From the NCBI GenBank assembly GCA_964613805.1, contig CAZTJF010000019.1:22716-86715 (forward strand): a stretch of 64,000 nucleotides of DNA, written 5' to 3'. The stretch is from XYD12-FULL-36-8 sp964613805 (GTDB lineage: Bacteria > Bacteroidota > Ignavibacteria > Ignavibacteriales > Ignavibacteriaceae). Below are positions 8,343 to 17,400 of the stretch, piece by piece (position 1 is the first letter of the stretch; the number at the start of each line of letters is the position of its first letter). A model generated the notes under the pieces. That model was given only the letters and a program-made list of their open reading frames with translations, had not been told where the DNA came from and searched no databases. Made by a program: the position numbers and the translations under genes.

Positions 8343-9170
8343 TTAATTAATAAATAACTTTAATGGATCTAATGGCTGTCCATTTTTCCAAATTTCAAAA
8401 TGCAGGTGAGACCCATGTGATTTGAGTCCGGTATTTCCACTCAATGCAATCAGCTCACCGTGGATCACCTTCTCTTTCTTTTTTTTCAATACAGAAGAGC
8501 AATGTTTATATATCGAAATATAATCATTTGGGTGAATAATTATAACCATATATCCATCATCTGCGGTATAATCTGAAAAGATGATATAACCGCTTGCAGC
8601 GGCGTATATTGGAGTTCCGGTTTTGGAAACAATATCTATACCGTAATGTCCTTCCTCTGGTTTAAACTCACGGCTGATGAAACCATTATGTGGGCGTGAA
8701 AAAAATATATCTGATTTTTCTGCAGAAAAAATAATGTTCCAAATCTGCTGTGCAATTAAGAAAAGATTTCCTTCAGCTTTCTTCTTCAAACTTTGATTCC
8801 TCATTCGAACAGAATCATTTTGGGTATTGAGAACATTTGAATCACCAAGTATTATAGCATACCGCAGCCGCTCATTTGTGGTTTTGAGTTCTTCAATTTC
8901 CCTCGAAAGAAACAGTATCTTTTTATTTAAATCAACTAATTTTTCTTGTTCCTCTTTTTGATAATAGTAATCTTCAGAATAAAATATTTTGCTGAGCGGA
9001 GTTAAATTGATAATTAGGAATCCTGATACAAAAATGACAAAAGAGTAAATCAGGAATAGGATTAAAAACTTTTTTGCTGAAACATTTAATTGAGTTCCTT
9101 CGGCTGAGGGTTTCTCTGAAAATGTAATTATTAAAAGTTTTTTAATATTTACTAAATCTCTAAATTTCAT
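8343..9170 (-). CDS. M23 family (LytM) peptidoglycan endopeptidase, membrane anchored
   Basis: A 275-aa protein with one membrane segment (about 34-57), a coiled coil (about 68-105) and a C-terminal LytM domain. The zinc-site motifs are complete: HYGID (H175, D179) and HLH (255-257), plus the YKH motif at 221-223. It should act in the periplasm on peptide cross-links. It lies 17 nt before the bactofilin gene and is probably its functional partner in cell shape or wall remodelling; that pairing is inferred from neighbourhood and from known bactofilin/M23 systems. Both zinc sites look intact, so activity rather than a scaffold role is expected. Confidence 0.93.
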   Translation of the reverse strand: MKFRDLVNIKKLLIITFSEKPSAEGTQLNVSAKKFLILFLIYSFVIFVSGFLIINLTPLSKIFYSEDYYYQKEEQEKLVDLNKKILFLSREIEELKTTNERLRYAIILGDSNVLNTQNDSVRMRNQSLKKKAEGNLFLIAQQIWNIIFSAEKSDIFFSRPHNGFISREFKPEEGHYGIDIVSKTGTPIYAAASGYIIFSDYTADDGYMVIIIHPNDYISIYKHCSSVLKKKKEKVIHGELIALSGNTGLKSHGSHLHFEIWKNGQPLDPLKLFIN

Positions 9171-9195
9171 TTAAGTATAGATGGAAATTCATCAT

Positions 9196-9840
9196 TTATA
9201 TCAGTTGATTAAATTTTTTCAATAACTCATCAAATTTAATCTTACCCTCCCTCTGCAAAATCAATTTTTGACCGGTTAAATCTACAACAGTTGATGCTTT
9301 TTCATAACACTTTTTATTAGAATAAAATATCCCCATTACTTCCATTTCAAATTCTTGCTTTATCATTTCAGGATGATTGATCGGCGGCAGCCCGCTGCGG
9401 TTTACGCTCGTGGAAATCAATGGCATCTGTAATTCCGAAGTAAGTTTTTGACAGAAACGATGATTGGGAATACGAAATGCGGCAGTATTCGTATTTAAAA
9501 TACCGCTTGTATTATGATTTAATTTAAGCACTACTGAAACCGGGTTCGGCCAAATTGAAAGGAGGAAATCTAAATATTTTTCGGAATTGAGTTCTACATA
9601 TTTCGTCAGAGTATCAATGCTGTCGACAAAAAGAATGTAACCTTTTTCATCTACCCTTCCTTTTATTTCATTGACTTTTTCAACAGCTTCTTCGTTGAAG
9701 GGATTTGCACCAAAACCGTAAATAGTATCGGTTGGATAAACAAAAACTCCTCCTTCTAAATAAATTTTCTTGGCTTTAATAATGGAATTTTCTAAATCAT
9801 CTTCAACACAAATAAAATCAATTTCATTTGTTTTGATCAT
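9196..9840 (-). CDS. tsaC: Threonylcarbamoyl-AMP synthase (Sua5/YrdC/YciO family)
   Basis: This enzyme makes L-threonylcarbamoyl-AMP from threonine, bicarbonate and ATP, the first step to the t6A37 modification of ANN-decoding tRNAs. The 214 residues carry the YrdC signature VYPTDTIYGFGANPFNEEAV, the KGR motif (NEIKGR), and RIPNHRFCQ and ISTSVNRSGLPP further on. It is short (YrdC-type), without the C-terminal Sua5 domain. YciO-type paralogs cannot be fully excluded. It overlaps the 3' end of the upstream GT9 gene by 17 nt. Confidence 0.87.
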   Translation of the reverse strand: MIKTNEIDFICVEDDLENSIIKAKKIYLEGGVFVYPTDTIYGFGANPFNEEAVEKVNEIKGRVDEKGYILFVDSIDTLTKYVELNSEKYLDFLLSIWPNPVSVVLKLNHNTSGILNTNTAAFRIPNHRFCQKLTSELQMPLISTSVNRSGLPPINHPEMIKQEFEMEVMGIFYSNKKCYEKASTVVDLTGQKLILQREGKIKFDELLKKFNQLI

Positions 9841-10852
9841 TTAATATCTCATCTATTTTTGAAATAATAATTTTGGGATCCAATTTATAACCGCAATCAA
9901 AAGTATTAATCGGACATTTTTCATATCCATGAATCCCGCATGGTTTACAATTTAAATCGTCATAGCTAATGTACAAACTTTTTTTATTATACGGGAAAAA
10001 TCCAAAACCCGGAATTGTAGAGCAATAAATAGTTAAAACAGGAACATCCGCACACATTCCAAAGTGAGTTGGCGCACTATCATTGGTTAATAATAGTTTC
10101 GCATTTTTGAGAAGTTCAATCGTTTCAATAATTGAAAATCGCCCCGCTGTTGACAGTGCTTTGCCGCCCAAATTATCAGTGATACGTTTACATAATTCCT
10201 CATCTTTTTCACTGCCTATTACTAATACTTTGAATGACTGATCTATGTAATGCTTTGCAATTTCTTGAAAATATTTTTCAGGATATTTTTTTGTTTCCCA
10301 AATACTTCCCGGAGCAATTGCAATAACCTTATCCTTTAACTCATTTTCCGAAAGAAACTGCCTAACAAATTGACGGGATTCCTCGGTGATATTTACTTTA
10401 GGAGTAACTTTCCAACTTTCATGGGTATATCCATAACCGATTAAGTCGAAATTTCTTTGGACTTCATGAATTTTGTGTTTATACTCCACAACAGTTTTAT
10501 AAACATGAAACCACGAGGCAGTGGAGAAACCATACGTTTCCCTGACTCCGGATTGCATAACAATGAATGATGTTCTAAATGACCTGTGAGGTGAAAATAT
10601 TTTACTATAGTTACGATTCTTTATTTCGTTAGGAAATTTGTAAAGATTTAGTAGTGATCTATGCTCGTTCTTTTTATCCATTACCATAACTTGGTTTACG
10701 AATGGAGATGCTCTAAATATTTCCTGAGTTGAAGGTATGCAAAGCACATCTATTTCAGATGAAGGAAATTTCTCGTTTAGTTTTTCAATCATTGGCAGAG
10801 TTAAAACAGCATCACCAATAAAAGCAGTTTGTATAACTAAAATTTTCTCCAT
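9824..10852 (-). CDS. Glycosyltransferase family 9 (ADP-heptose:LPS heptosyltransferase-like)
   Basis: GT9 enzymes add heptose to the LPS inner core at the cytoplasmic face of the inner membrane. After the start shift to the ATG at 10850-10852 the protein begins MEKILVIQTAFIGDAVLTLP, the GT9 N-terminus, and later has IAPGSIWETKKYPEKYF and TNDSAPTHFGMCADVPVLTI, the donor-binding part. The upstream in-frame start at 10891 would overlap lpxL and adds non-family residues. Next to an LpxL-type acyltransferase, it fits lipid A/core assembly. Exact acceptor is unknown. Confidence 0.9.
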   Translation of the reverse strand: MEKILVIQTAFIGDAVLTLPMIEKLNEKFPSSEIDVLCIPSTQEIFRASPFVNQVMVMDKKNEHRSLLNLYKFPNEIKNRNYSKIFSPHRSFRTSFIVMQSGVRETYGFSTASWFHVYKTVVEYKHKIHEVQRNFDLIGYGYTHESWKVTPKVNITEESRQFVRQFLSENELKDKVIAIAPGSIWETKKYPEKYFQEIAKHYIDQSFKVLVIGSEKDEELCKRITDNLGGKALSTAGRFSIIETIELLKNAKLLLTNDSAPTHFGMCADVPVLTIYCSTIPGFGFFPYNKKSLYISYDDLNCKPCGIHGYEKCPINTFDCGYKLDPKIIISKIDEILNDQNK

Positions 10853-10857
10853 TGCAA

Positions 10858-11727
10858 CTAGTACTTCCAAATATTGTGCATCCACAACCATTGTTCGGGA
10901 TGTTTTCGTATAACAGATTCTAAAAATGCCATGTGCCGCTGGCTTACTTCCTGAATTTGCTTTTCTTCATCTTCGGGAAGATTTTCAACGCTGATTTCAA
11001 AGATTTTTGCTTTATAAGAATAATCAGAAGATCTTACTGCTAATCCGTACAAAATCGGGGCTTTGGTTTTTATAGCAAGTTGAGCAGGACCAGGATAAAT
11101 TGATGATTGTTGCCCAAAAAAATTCACTCTCATCCCTTCTGCATGACCTCTCTGATCGGCAACCATTGCAACAATATTTTTTGATTTTAGTTCGGAATAC
11201 ACTTTCCTTATCGTTGCACCCAAAGGAACTACTTTGTTAATCCAGCGTGTGCGTCCTTTGTTAAGATAGGCATCTACATAAGGATTTCTTTGTGATTTAA
11301 CAACAACATGAAATGGAACATTTATCTGCGCACTTACTGATAATGCGATATATTCCCAATTTCCAAAATGACCTGATAAAAGAATAAGACCATTATTACG
11401 TTTATAGTATTTTTTAATTAACTCGGCATTCTCACAATAAATTGCATTTTCAATTTGCTCTCTGGTCATATATGGAATGAACAACATTTCAACCAGCGTG
11501 ATAGAAAAACTTTTATAGCTGCCGAAAGCGAATTTTTTTATTTCGGTTTCGGAATATTCGGGAAAAGCTTTACGAAGATTATTTAACGTGACTTGCTTAC
11601 GAATTGGTATCATGTAATAAAACACAAAAGCAATTACGATAGATAACCGTCGCGAAGATTTTAATCCCAATACCCTCACAATACCTGCAAGAATTAAAAA
11701 AAGGATATACTCAACAATATTTTTCAT
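10858..11727 (-). CDS. lpxL: Lipid A biosynthesis acyltransferase (LpxL/HtrB family)
   Basis: An inner-membrane acyltransferase that adds a secondary acyl chain to lipid A precursors. The 289-aa protein has one N-terminal membrane helix, the catalytic HX4E motif HFGNWE (H120, E125), and the VVKSQRNPYVD and ADQRGHAEGM motifs. Only one such gene is in the window. Its stop lies 5 nt before the GT9 start, so both are likely co-transcribed. It is the first gene of the 11.7-kb string leading into the atp genes. Confidence 0.93.
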   Translation of the reverse strand: MKNIVEYILFLILAGIVRVLGLKSSRRLSIVIAFVFYYMIPIRKQVTLNNLRKAFPEYSETEIKKFAFGSYKSFSITLVEMLFIPYMTREQIENAIYCENAELIKKYYKRNNGLILLSGHFGNWEYIALSVSAQINVPFHVVVKSQRNPYVDAYLNKGRTRWINKVVPLGATIRKVYSELKSKNIVAMVADQRGHAEGMRVNFFGQQSSIYPGPAQLAIKTKAPILYGLAVRSSDYSYKAKIFEISVENLPEDEEKQIQEVSQRHMAFLESVIRKHPEQWLWMHNIWKY

Positions 11728-11942
11728 TAATGTGTCTACACTAAAAAGTTATATTCAAAGTAAAAAATGTTTTGAACATGGTAAATATTCCTAAAGTAAA
11801 ATTGCATGGAAACCTTTTTAGATACGCTACATAAATAAGAATGGAAAAGTGAATTAGTCGAGAAAAAAGTTTTCTTTGACTCAAAACTAAATATTTGAAA
11901 GGAATTCTAATAATTACAGCGAAATGAAATCAGCACAAAAAA
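11728..11942. other. Intergenic region upstream of lpxL
   Basis: This 215-bp AT-rich stretch separates the GWxTD gene from lpxL, both on the minus strand. It probably carries the promoter of the long lpxL-atp-rimM string. A minus-strand TAGTTTTG box (11882-11889) matches the Bacteroidota -7 consensus but has no TTG at the right distance, so I do not call a promoter. No clear terminator for the GWxTD gene is visible. Confidence 0.4.
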
Positions 11943-13310
11943 TTAAAAAGTAGAAATTCTTCTTATCCAGTTATCATCACGAAGTTCGCCGCGTAAAGTT
12001 GAATGCAGCAATGTATAGTCGGAGAATCCTGATAAATCTCCGAAGACAAAAATTACCCCGCCTTCCAATTCGTTGTAATACCAAGTCTCATAAGGTTTGG
12101 TATCAACTTGATTTGGATTACGTTCTATTTCGCTTGGTTCACCAAAAATAATATAAACACGTCCCCTGTCCGATTTCCACCCAACACGAGATAATGAGCC
12201 GTATTTCTGATTACTTTCATTCACTCTTTTAAAATAGAGTTTATAAAATTCATTCTCAGGAGTGGAGGGATCAGTATCCTTACCTTTCCAAAAATTAAAA
12301 AGAAATTCTCTTTTACCTTCAGTAGAACTAATTTTACCATACTTTTCAATGTCTGCAGATGAAGCAATATACTTTGATTTAGTGAATACATCATCAAGTT
12401 CCTCGTCAGACATTACACCAAACTCACTTGCAAACGCTCCGGAGACTTGGCCGGTTACAGTATCAGTTATTGTAATAGATGGATTGTACACATAGAATTT
12501 CTTGGTGGATGATACTCCGTAATTGGATAGACTATCAATAAGAGCTATTACAAATGTATAAGTATCGGTTGGATATTTATTAATCACGATTGAGCCCACT
12601 TCAACCCTGGAATCATGGACTCTGCTGATTGGTTTTGATTTCGAAAAGATCAATTTTCCTTTACTATTAAAAACAGAAGATACAAGCTTAAGTGTTTCGG
12701 AACCGGGCATAGCAAGTAAGTTGTACAGTTCAGAATAGTAAAAAACAACAGGCTGGCTTTCACCAAATACAGAGCTTGGGATCGGATAGATTTCCATGCT
12801 GTTTTTATAGAAGATTGATTCCTTGTTTGGACTATCCTGAATGATTCTTGAGGCAAGCTGAATATCGCTCAATGAAATATTGGAGGAAATAAACCGATTG
12901 CTTTTAATATACTCTGTGTAGTTTCTTTGATTTTTCTCCTCACCCACATCTCTCCCGCTAATGGAGCATTTATATGTTGCAGGTGGCACGATAAAACCTA
13001 TTACTCCAATAAGATATTTACTGCCTTCATCAGTCAAATTGGAAATTGGATGTGAAACTTTCCACTCCTTATCAACAATTTTTTCCTTCGAGACAGTATC
13101 CTCGATTGTTATTTTTAATATTCCCTCAACCACTTTTAATGAATCCGATGAAAATGCTTTCATAGAACTCTGGTTAAATGAATAATAAAATTCTATGTAG
13201 TTGGAGGTTGAATCGTAGCCAAACTGTGCATAGTCGAAGTCGAAATCAAATTTGGGCTGGGAAATTAATGGAATGGAAAATATTAGGAGAAAAGAAAAAA
13301 TGTGTTTCAT
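11943..13310 (-). CDS. GWxTD domain-containing protein
   Basis: A 455-aa exported protein with a signal peptide (residues 1-17, MKHIFSFLLIFSIPLIS) and a C-terminal domain with the pattern GWKSDRGRVYIIFGEP followed by ETWYYNELEGGVIFVFGD. This matches the GWxTD family of Bacteroidota/Ignavibacteria, here with Ser replacing Thr. The N-terminal two thirds is beta-rich and unrecognised. The molecular role of the family is not known. It follows a PorV-like gene and terminator by 24 nt, so it belongs to the same surface-protein neighbourhood. Confidence 0.85.
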   Translation of the reverse strand: MKHIFSFLLIFSIPLISQPKFDFDFDYAQFGYDSTSNYIEFYYSFNQSSMKAFSSDSLKVVEGILKITIEDTVSKEKIVDKEWKVSHPISNLTDEGSKYLIGVIGFIVPPATYKCSISGRDVGEEKNQRNYTEYIKSNRFISSNISLSDIQLASRIIQDSPNKESIFYKNSMEIYPIPSSVFGESQPVVFYYSELYNLLAMPGSETLKLVSSVFNSKGKLIFSKSKPISRVHDSRVEVGSIVINKYPTDTYTFVIALIDSLSNYGVSSTKKFYVYNPSITITDTVTGQVSGAFASEFGVMSDEELDDVFTKSKYIASSADIEKYGKISSTEGKREFLFNFWKGKDTDPSTPENEFYKLYFKRVNESNQKYGSLSRVGWKSDRGRVYIIFGEPSEIERNPNQVDTKPYETWYYNELEGGVIFVFGDLSGFSDYTLLHSTLRGELRDDNWIRRISTF

Positions 13311-13333
13311 AGTAAACTTTTAATAAATTAAAA

Positions 13334-13357
13334 AGGCGTTCCTTTTATAGAACGCCT
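13334..13357 (-). terminator. Rho-independent terminator after PorV-like gene
   Basis: On the minus strand AGGCGTTC pairs perfectly with GAACGCCT (8 bp, 8-nt loop) and is followed by TTTTT. It lies 22 nt after the stop of the PorV-like gene and 24 nt before the GWxTD start, so it should end the TonB receptor/T9SS/PorV transcript. Confidence 0.85.
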
Positions 13358-13379
13358 AAATATTGATTTTAATTTGAAA

Positions 13380-14399
13380 TTAATCTAGAACTAATCTAAG
13401 TGTGAAAATGTGATTTGATGTTGGGAAATCTTTTACATCTCTATAAGCATAGTCAAATAATATTCCCACACCCTCAACTAATGGGTAATTTATTCCGGCA
13501 CCAACAGTAAATCCATAAATTGATTCTGAAGTGTTTTCTAATCTAAAATCGTATCCGCCTCGTGCATAAAATCTATTCATAAAACTATACTCCAAACCTA
13601 ATTGTAACTGGTCTTCGCTTGCGTTATTCTGACGAAATGCTGTTCCAACTAAAATGTTATTAGTTTCATCGACGCTATAATCATACGCTAAACTTAATTC
13701 AAAGTAACTAGGAATTTGAAATTCTTCAGTAACGGCGAAATAAGATCCCAAGCGGGTACCTGGATTAGTGTTGGGAACATTTGTTTTAATCTGAAGGTCC
13801 TGACCGCTGTATGACATATTAGAACCAATATTTTTGACAGAGACACCAAGCGAGAGATTTTGAGGGAAACGATACTGAACACCAAAATCCATTGCAAATC
13901 CATCTGCCGAGGTGCTTTGAATTCCTTCATGAACTAATTTCAGGTTGACTCCTGCGGCTACCCTATCTGTTATAACCTTAGAATAGGTTAATCCGCCTAC
14001 AAAGAAAGAAGGTGAATAAGATGCACCGGTTCCATCTGGAGCTTCATTAGTTGTTACAGGAATTTCTCCAAAATCTATGGTTTTAAAAGAAAACCCAACG
14101 CTGCCTAATTCACCAAGATTAGCTCCAGCAGCTAAATATGTCACATTCAGATCTGCTATGTAAGACATGTAAGAAAACATTGCTTCAGATTTGCCTGAAA
14201 CGGCTAAACCAGCCGGATTGTAGTAAATGGCTTCAACACCAGTGGTGTTTGATAAAAATGCTCCGCCAGTTGCAATACTACGAGCTCCAACCGGAATAAG
14301 CAATTGCTCTGCTCCTGTTGTACCCTTTCTTGAAACATCACCAGCCAATAGGTTTCCTATACTAACTGTAATGAATAATATTATTAACAATTTTTTCAT
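13380..14399 (-). CDS. PorV/PorQ-family outer membrane beta-barrel protein
   Basis: A 339-aa protein with a signal peptide (about 1-19) followed by the PorV-family N-terminus GTTGAEQLLIPVGARSIATG and the conserved EAIYYNPAGLA. The remainder alternates polar and hydrophobic residues as in a membrane barrel and ends in LRLVLD. PorV is the T9SS outer-membrane shuttle that carries cargo from the translocon to the attachment complex. Ignavibacteria encode several paralogs, so whether this copy is PorV itself or a cargo-specific paralog cannot be told here. It lies 66 nt after a T9SS cargo-like gene. Confidence 0.85.
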   Translation of the reverse strand: MKKLLIILFITVSIGNLLAGDVSRKGTTGAEQLLIPVGARSIATGGAFLSNTTGVEAIYYNPAGLAVSGKSEAMFSYMSYIADLNVTYLAAGANLGELGSVGFSFKTIDFGEIPVTTNEAPDGTGASYSPSFFVGGLTYSKVITDRVAAGVNLKLVHEGIQSTSADGFAMDFGVQYRFPQNLSLGVSVKNIGSNMSYSGQDLQIKTNVPNTNPGTRLGSYFAVTEEFQIPSYFELSLAYDYSVDETNNILVGTAFRQNNASEDQLQLGLEYSFMNRFYARGGYDFRLENTSESIYGFTVGAGINYPLVEGVGILFDYAYRDVKDFPTSNHIFTLRLVLD

Positions 14400-14425
14400 T
14401 TTTAACTCCTTATTATTTTTTAATC

Positions 14426-14450
14426 AGAGCGGAGAGTTTGGCTCCGCTCT
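14426..14450 (+). terminator. Hairpin with U-tract on the plus strand, between two minus-strand genes
   Basis: AGAGCGGAG (14426-14434) pairs with CTCCGCTCT (14442-14450) with a 7-nt loop; six T residues follow on the plus strand only. On the minus strand, where the flanking genes lie, the hairpin is preceded by A residues and lacks a U-tract. It may stop antisense transcription or stabilise the 3' end of the upstream mRNA. Confidence 0.6.
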
Positions 14451-14465
14451 TTTTTAAACAACTGA

Positions 14466-17400
14466 CTAGTACCTGAGTAATTGTTTTTGCGGCATAACTA
14501 TTCCAAACTTCAGTATCTTATCACCGAATTTTGGTGATGTAACTATTGCAAGATACATTCCTGAAGCTACTCTTAATCCCGCTTCATTTTCTAAATCCCA
14601 TCTTAAGAACGGAGATGAAATTCCATCACCCTTATCGTTCTGAGTTAATATTCTCACTAAAACACCCGACAAAGTATAAATTTTAATTGTCACTTCAGTC
14701 GGTAAATTTGAAAAGGTTACGAAAGGATCATCTGGATTACTATTTGTATAACTCGTTGCCGGGTTATATGCAAATAATGGGTTTGGAAATACATTTACTT
14801 TATTAAACAGATTCTTTTCTTGATCTTCAGTTAGCGCACCACCCTTTAAAGTACTGAACGAAAATTTATCCAGTGCAGTATAAGGATAAGTGGTGACTGG
14901 AATCACAAATTTATCTCCATTTGTATAGAATGTTGAACTGTTCACCCTTTGAAGCCCAACAACATACATCGTATTGAACATTCTTGATTTAGCAACAATC
15001 TTTTGGTTTTCAGTAACCCCAACAGCATCAGCCGGTATGGTAAATCCAGCATATGGATCAGCCCATACAGTGGCTGTACCGGTACCTGTTGTAAATGTAC
15101 CTCCGGTATATTCAACTTGCTGACCGTTTGGATCATAAGGCGCATCAAAAATAAGGATACCCTCATTGGATAATCTTAAGGAATCTCCCGGATCCCAAAC
15201 TCCATCGGGGTTTCCGCGGAAATTAGGTGCAGGCGTTTTTCTTCTTTCTATAAAACCTACAGCCAATTGTCTTTCCTCCCCATACTTATTATCCACTACC
15301 CAGGCAGTAAACGGAACATCAACATAACCGAAAGCACGGTTATTAGCTGTATCCCAATTTCCAACAGATCCTTTTCCTACAGTATCTGTTCCTGTTACTC
15401 CAGCAGCATAGCGATAACTGTTTGTAGCTGTAATTGCCGAACCGAAATATCCATTCAAATAACGGTAAGCTTTCCCATTGGTACCAAAACGTAATTCTAT
15501 TTTTCTTAACCTATCTGCACCAATTACCGTTGACCTTCCTACACCTATCATTGGCCAGGCAGTTCCTTGCGGAATATCTGAACCGACATAATAAACTCCA
15601 GTTGCATCAAGAGTTGATAATTCATCGAACCAATCTGGATTTGAAGAACTATATAAAGGATCGCCAAAAGCTGCGGTTACGGGTTTAACTTTTGTTAGAA
15701 AACCTTCGGTTACAATACCAGAATAATCTGTTGAGTCAAAATTGTAAAGTTTTGATGAATCAATTAGAACGGTGCCTGTGCTTTTATTCGTTAATTTCCA
15801 GAAGGTAGAATATGAAGTTGAAGATTTATCCTTGTAAAACTCAATTTCATATTGATCGCCCGTTAAAGCATCATTATTTGCAACTAAATATTTGACAGCG
15901 CCATTTGAGGCACCGGCAATTTTTTCACCATTAGCCCCTTGTACAGATGGAGCGTACATATCAGAACCGAAAACAACTCTTATAATTGAGGTCTCGTACT
16001 CATCAATACCAGCGCCTGAAACATCCAGATAATCACCAGCACGCCCATATACGCCTGTCTGCTTATTTACAATCACTCTATGGTTTAATGTAAAATTCGT
16101 AATTGCAAAATAATATTCCTTGCCTTTAACTAAAGGTCCACCTGCTAGTGGATCACTTGTTATAGTTAACCTGATTCTTCCCTGTTTTGGGTCGGCATAT
16201 TTAGCAGAGTCTAATTTAAAACCTTCTGGTCTTGCAAGCACTACTGCACCATTGCCTTGTTTCTGATATACATTATTAATAGAATCTTGCAAATCATACC
16301 AAGCGATTTCCTTGGCATTTTCAACTCCTTGAATTGATAAGGACTTACTATTCGTTCTGAATGCAGTAACATAAAAACCTTGAAATCTTCTGTCAATATC
16401 AAGAACATTATCCACAGCTTGATATTTGATAGGGCCAGAAGTTTCCCAAGTTAGATCAATAAAATCCTCGCCTGTTCTAACGTCATAAACAATAGGAGGA
16501 GGAGGAGGAGGAGAAGGAAAATTCGAGTCGAATATCAATTGAGCTGTAACATCATATTGCTTGGCAACGGTAACACTATTTAACGGACTTGTACCTCTTC
16601 CGAGCACATAAGCAACAACGATATCTACCGGTTTATTTTTTTCTAAGGTAAATGGACCTGTATTTGACATCTGTCTTTGATCAATTGGTGTAGTATTTAA
16701 CCAGCCTGTTTGAGGTTCGGGTTCACCAGAATACATAAAAATTCTGTTAATCTGCGCACAGTTGGAAAGCGTTGCTCCATTTCCGAATTCCCATGTACAA
16801 ACATTAACTGGATCGCCATTTCTTCCTCTACCACCGATCATGTAATTCCTTAATTCAAATCTTGTCGCTGGATCGCCATGAGTTGGGTGACTCTGCATAT
16901 ATTGTGTAAACGAGCTTATTCCCAAATTTTTAGCTCCGGGAATTGTATCAACACCTATAACTTTGCCACGCACATTATATGCCGTATCTAATGGAATATC
17001 TCCAGCATCGAAAGTTTCATTTCCATTAACATCGGTATATGTTACACCAGGAATAAATGAAATTGGTCCCTGAAAGAAATCAATTAAAAAGCTTGGGGGA
17101 TTCTGTCCAAATTGGGCATCTGGTGTTTTGTTGTAAGTGAATCCAGCGCTCAAAATAGTATCACACCCGACTAAATCATCAAGGTGATCGCCTAAATCCG
17201 GATCGGCTGCGACAGAAAAGTAGACTGAATCAAACTTCTCGGCTTTAGTTCCTTTATTGACAAGTCTATATCTAACAAACAACATATTCCCAACAACACC
17301 CTTAGATGCAAAACCAAAAACAGATTGATGAATTTCAATACCTTTTGGATCAACATCGGTGTATCTTCTTTGGGCTTTTGGCACACCATCATTATAAACA

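Noticed and set aside
10853..10891. Longer N-terminus for the GT9 gene
   Set aside because: The extra 13 residues overlap lpxL and lack similarity; the family N-terminus starts at MEKILVIQ.
11882..11889. CAAAACTA box considered as lpxL promoter
   Set aside because: It matches TAnnTTTG on the minus strand but there is no TTG at 17-23 nt and it lies about 155 nt from the start codon.
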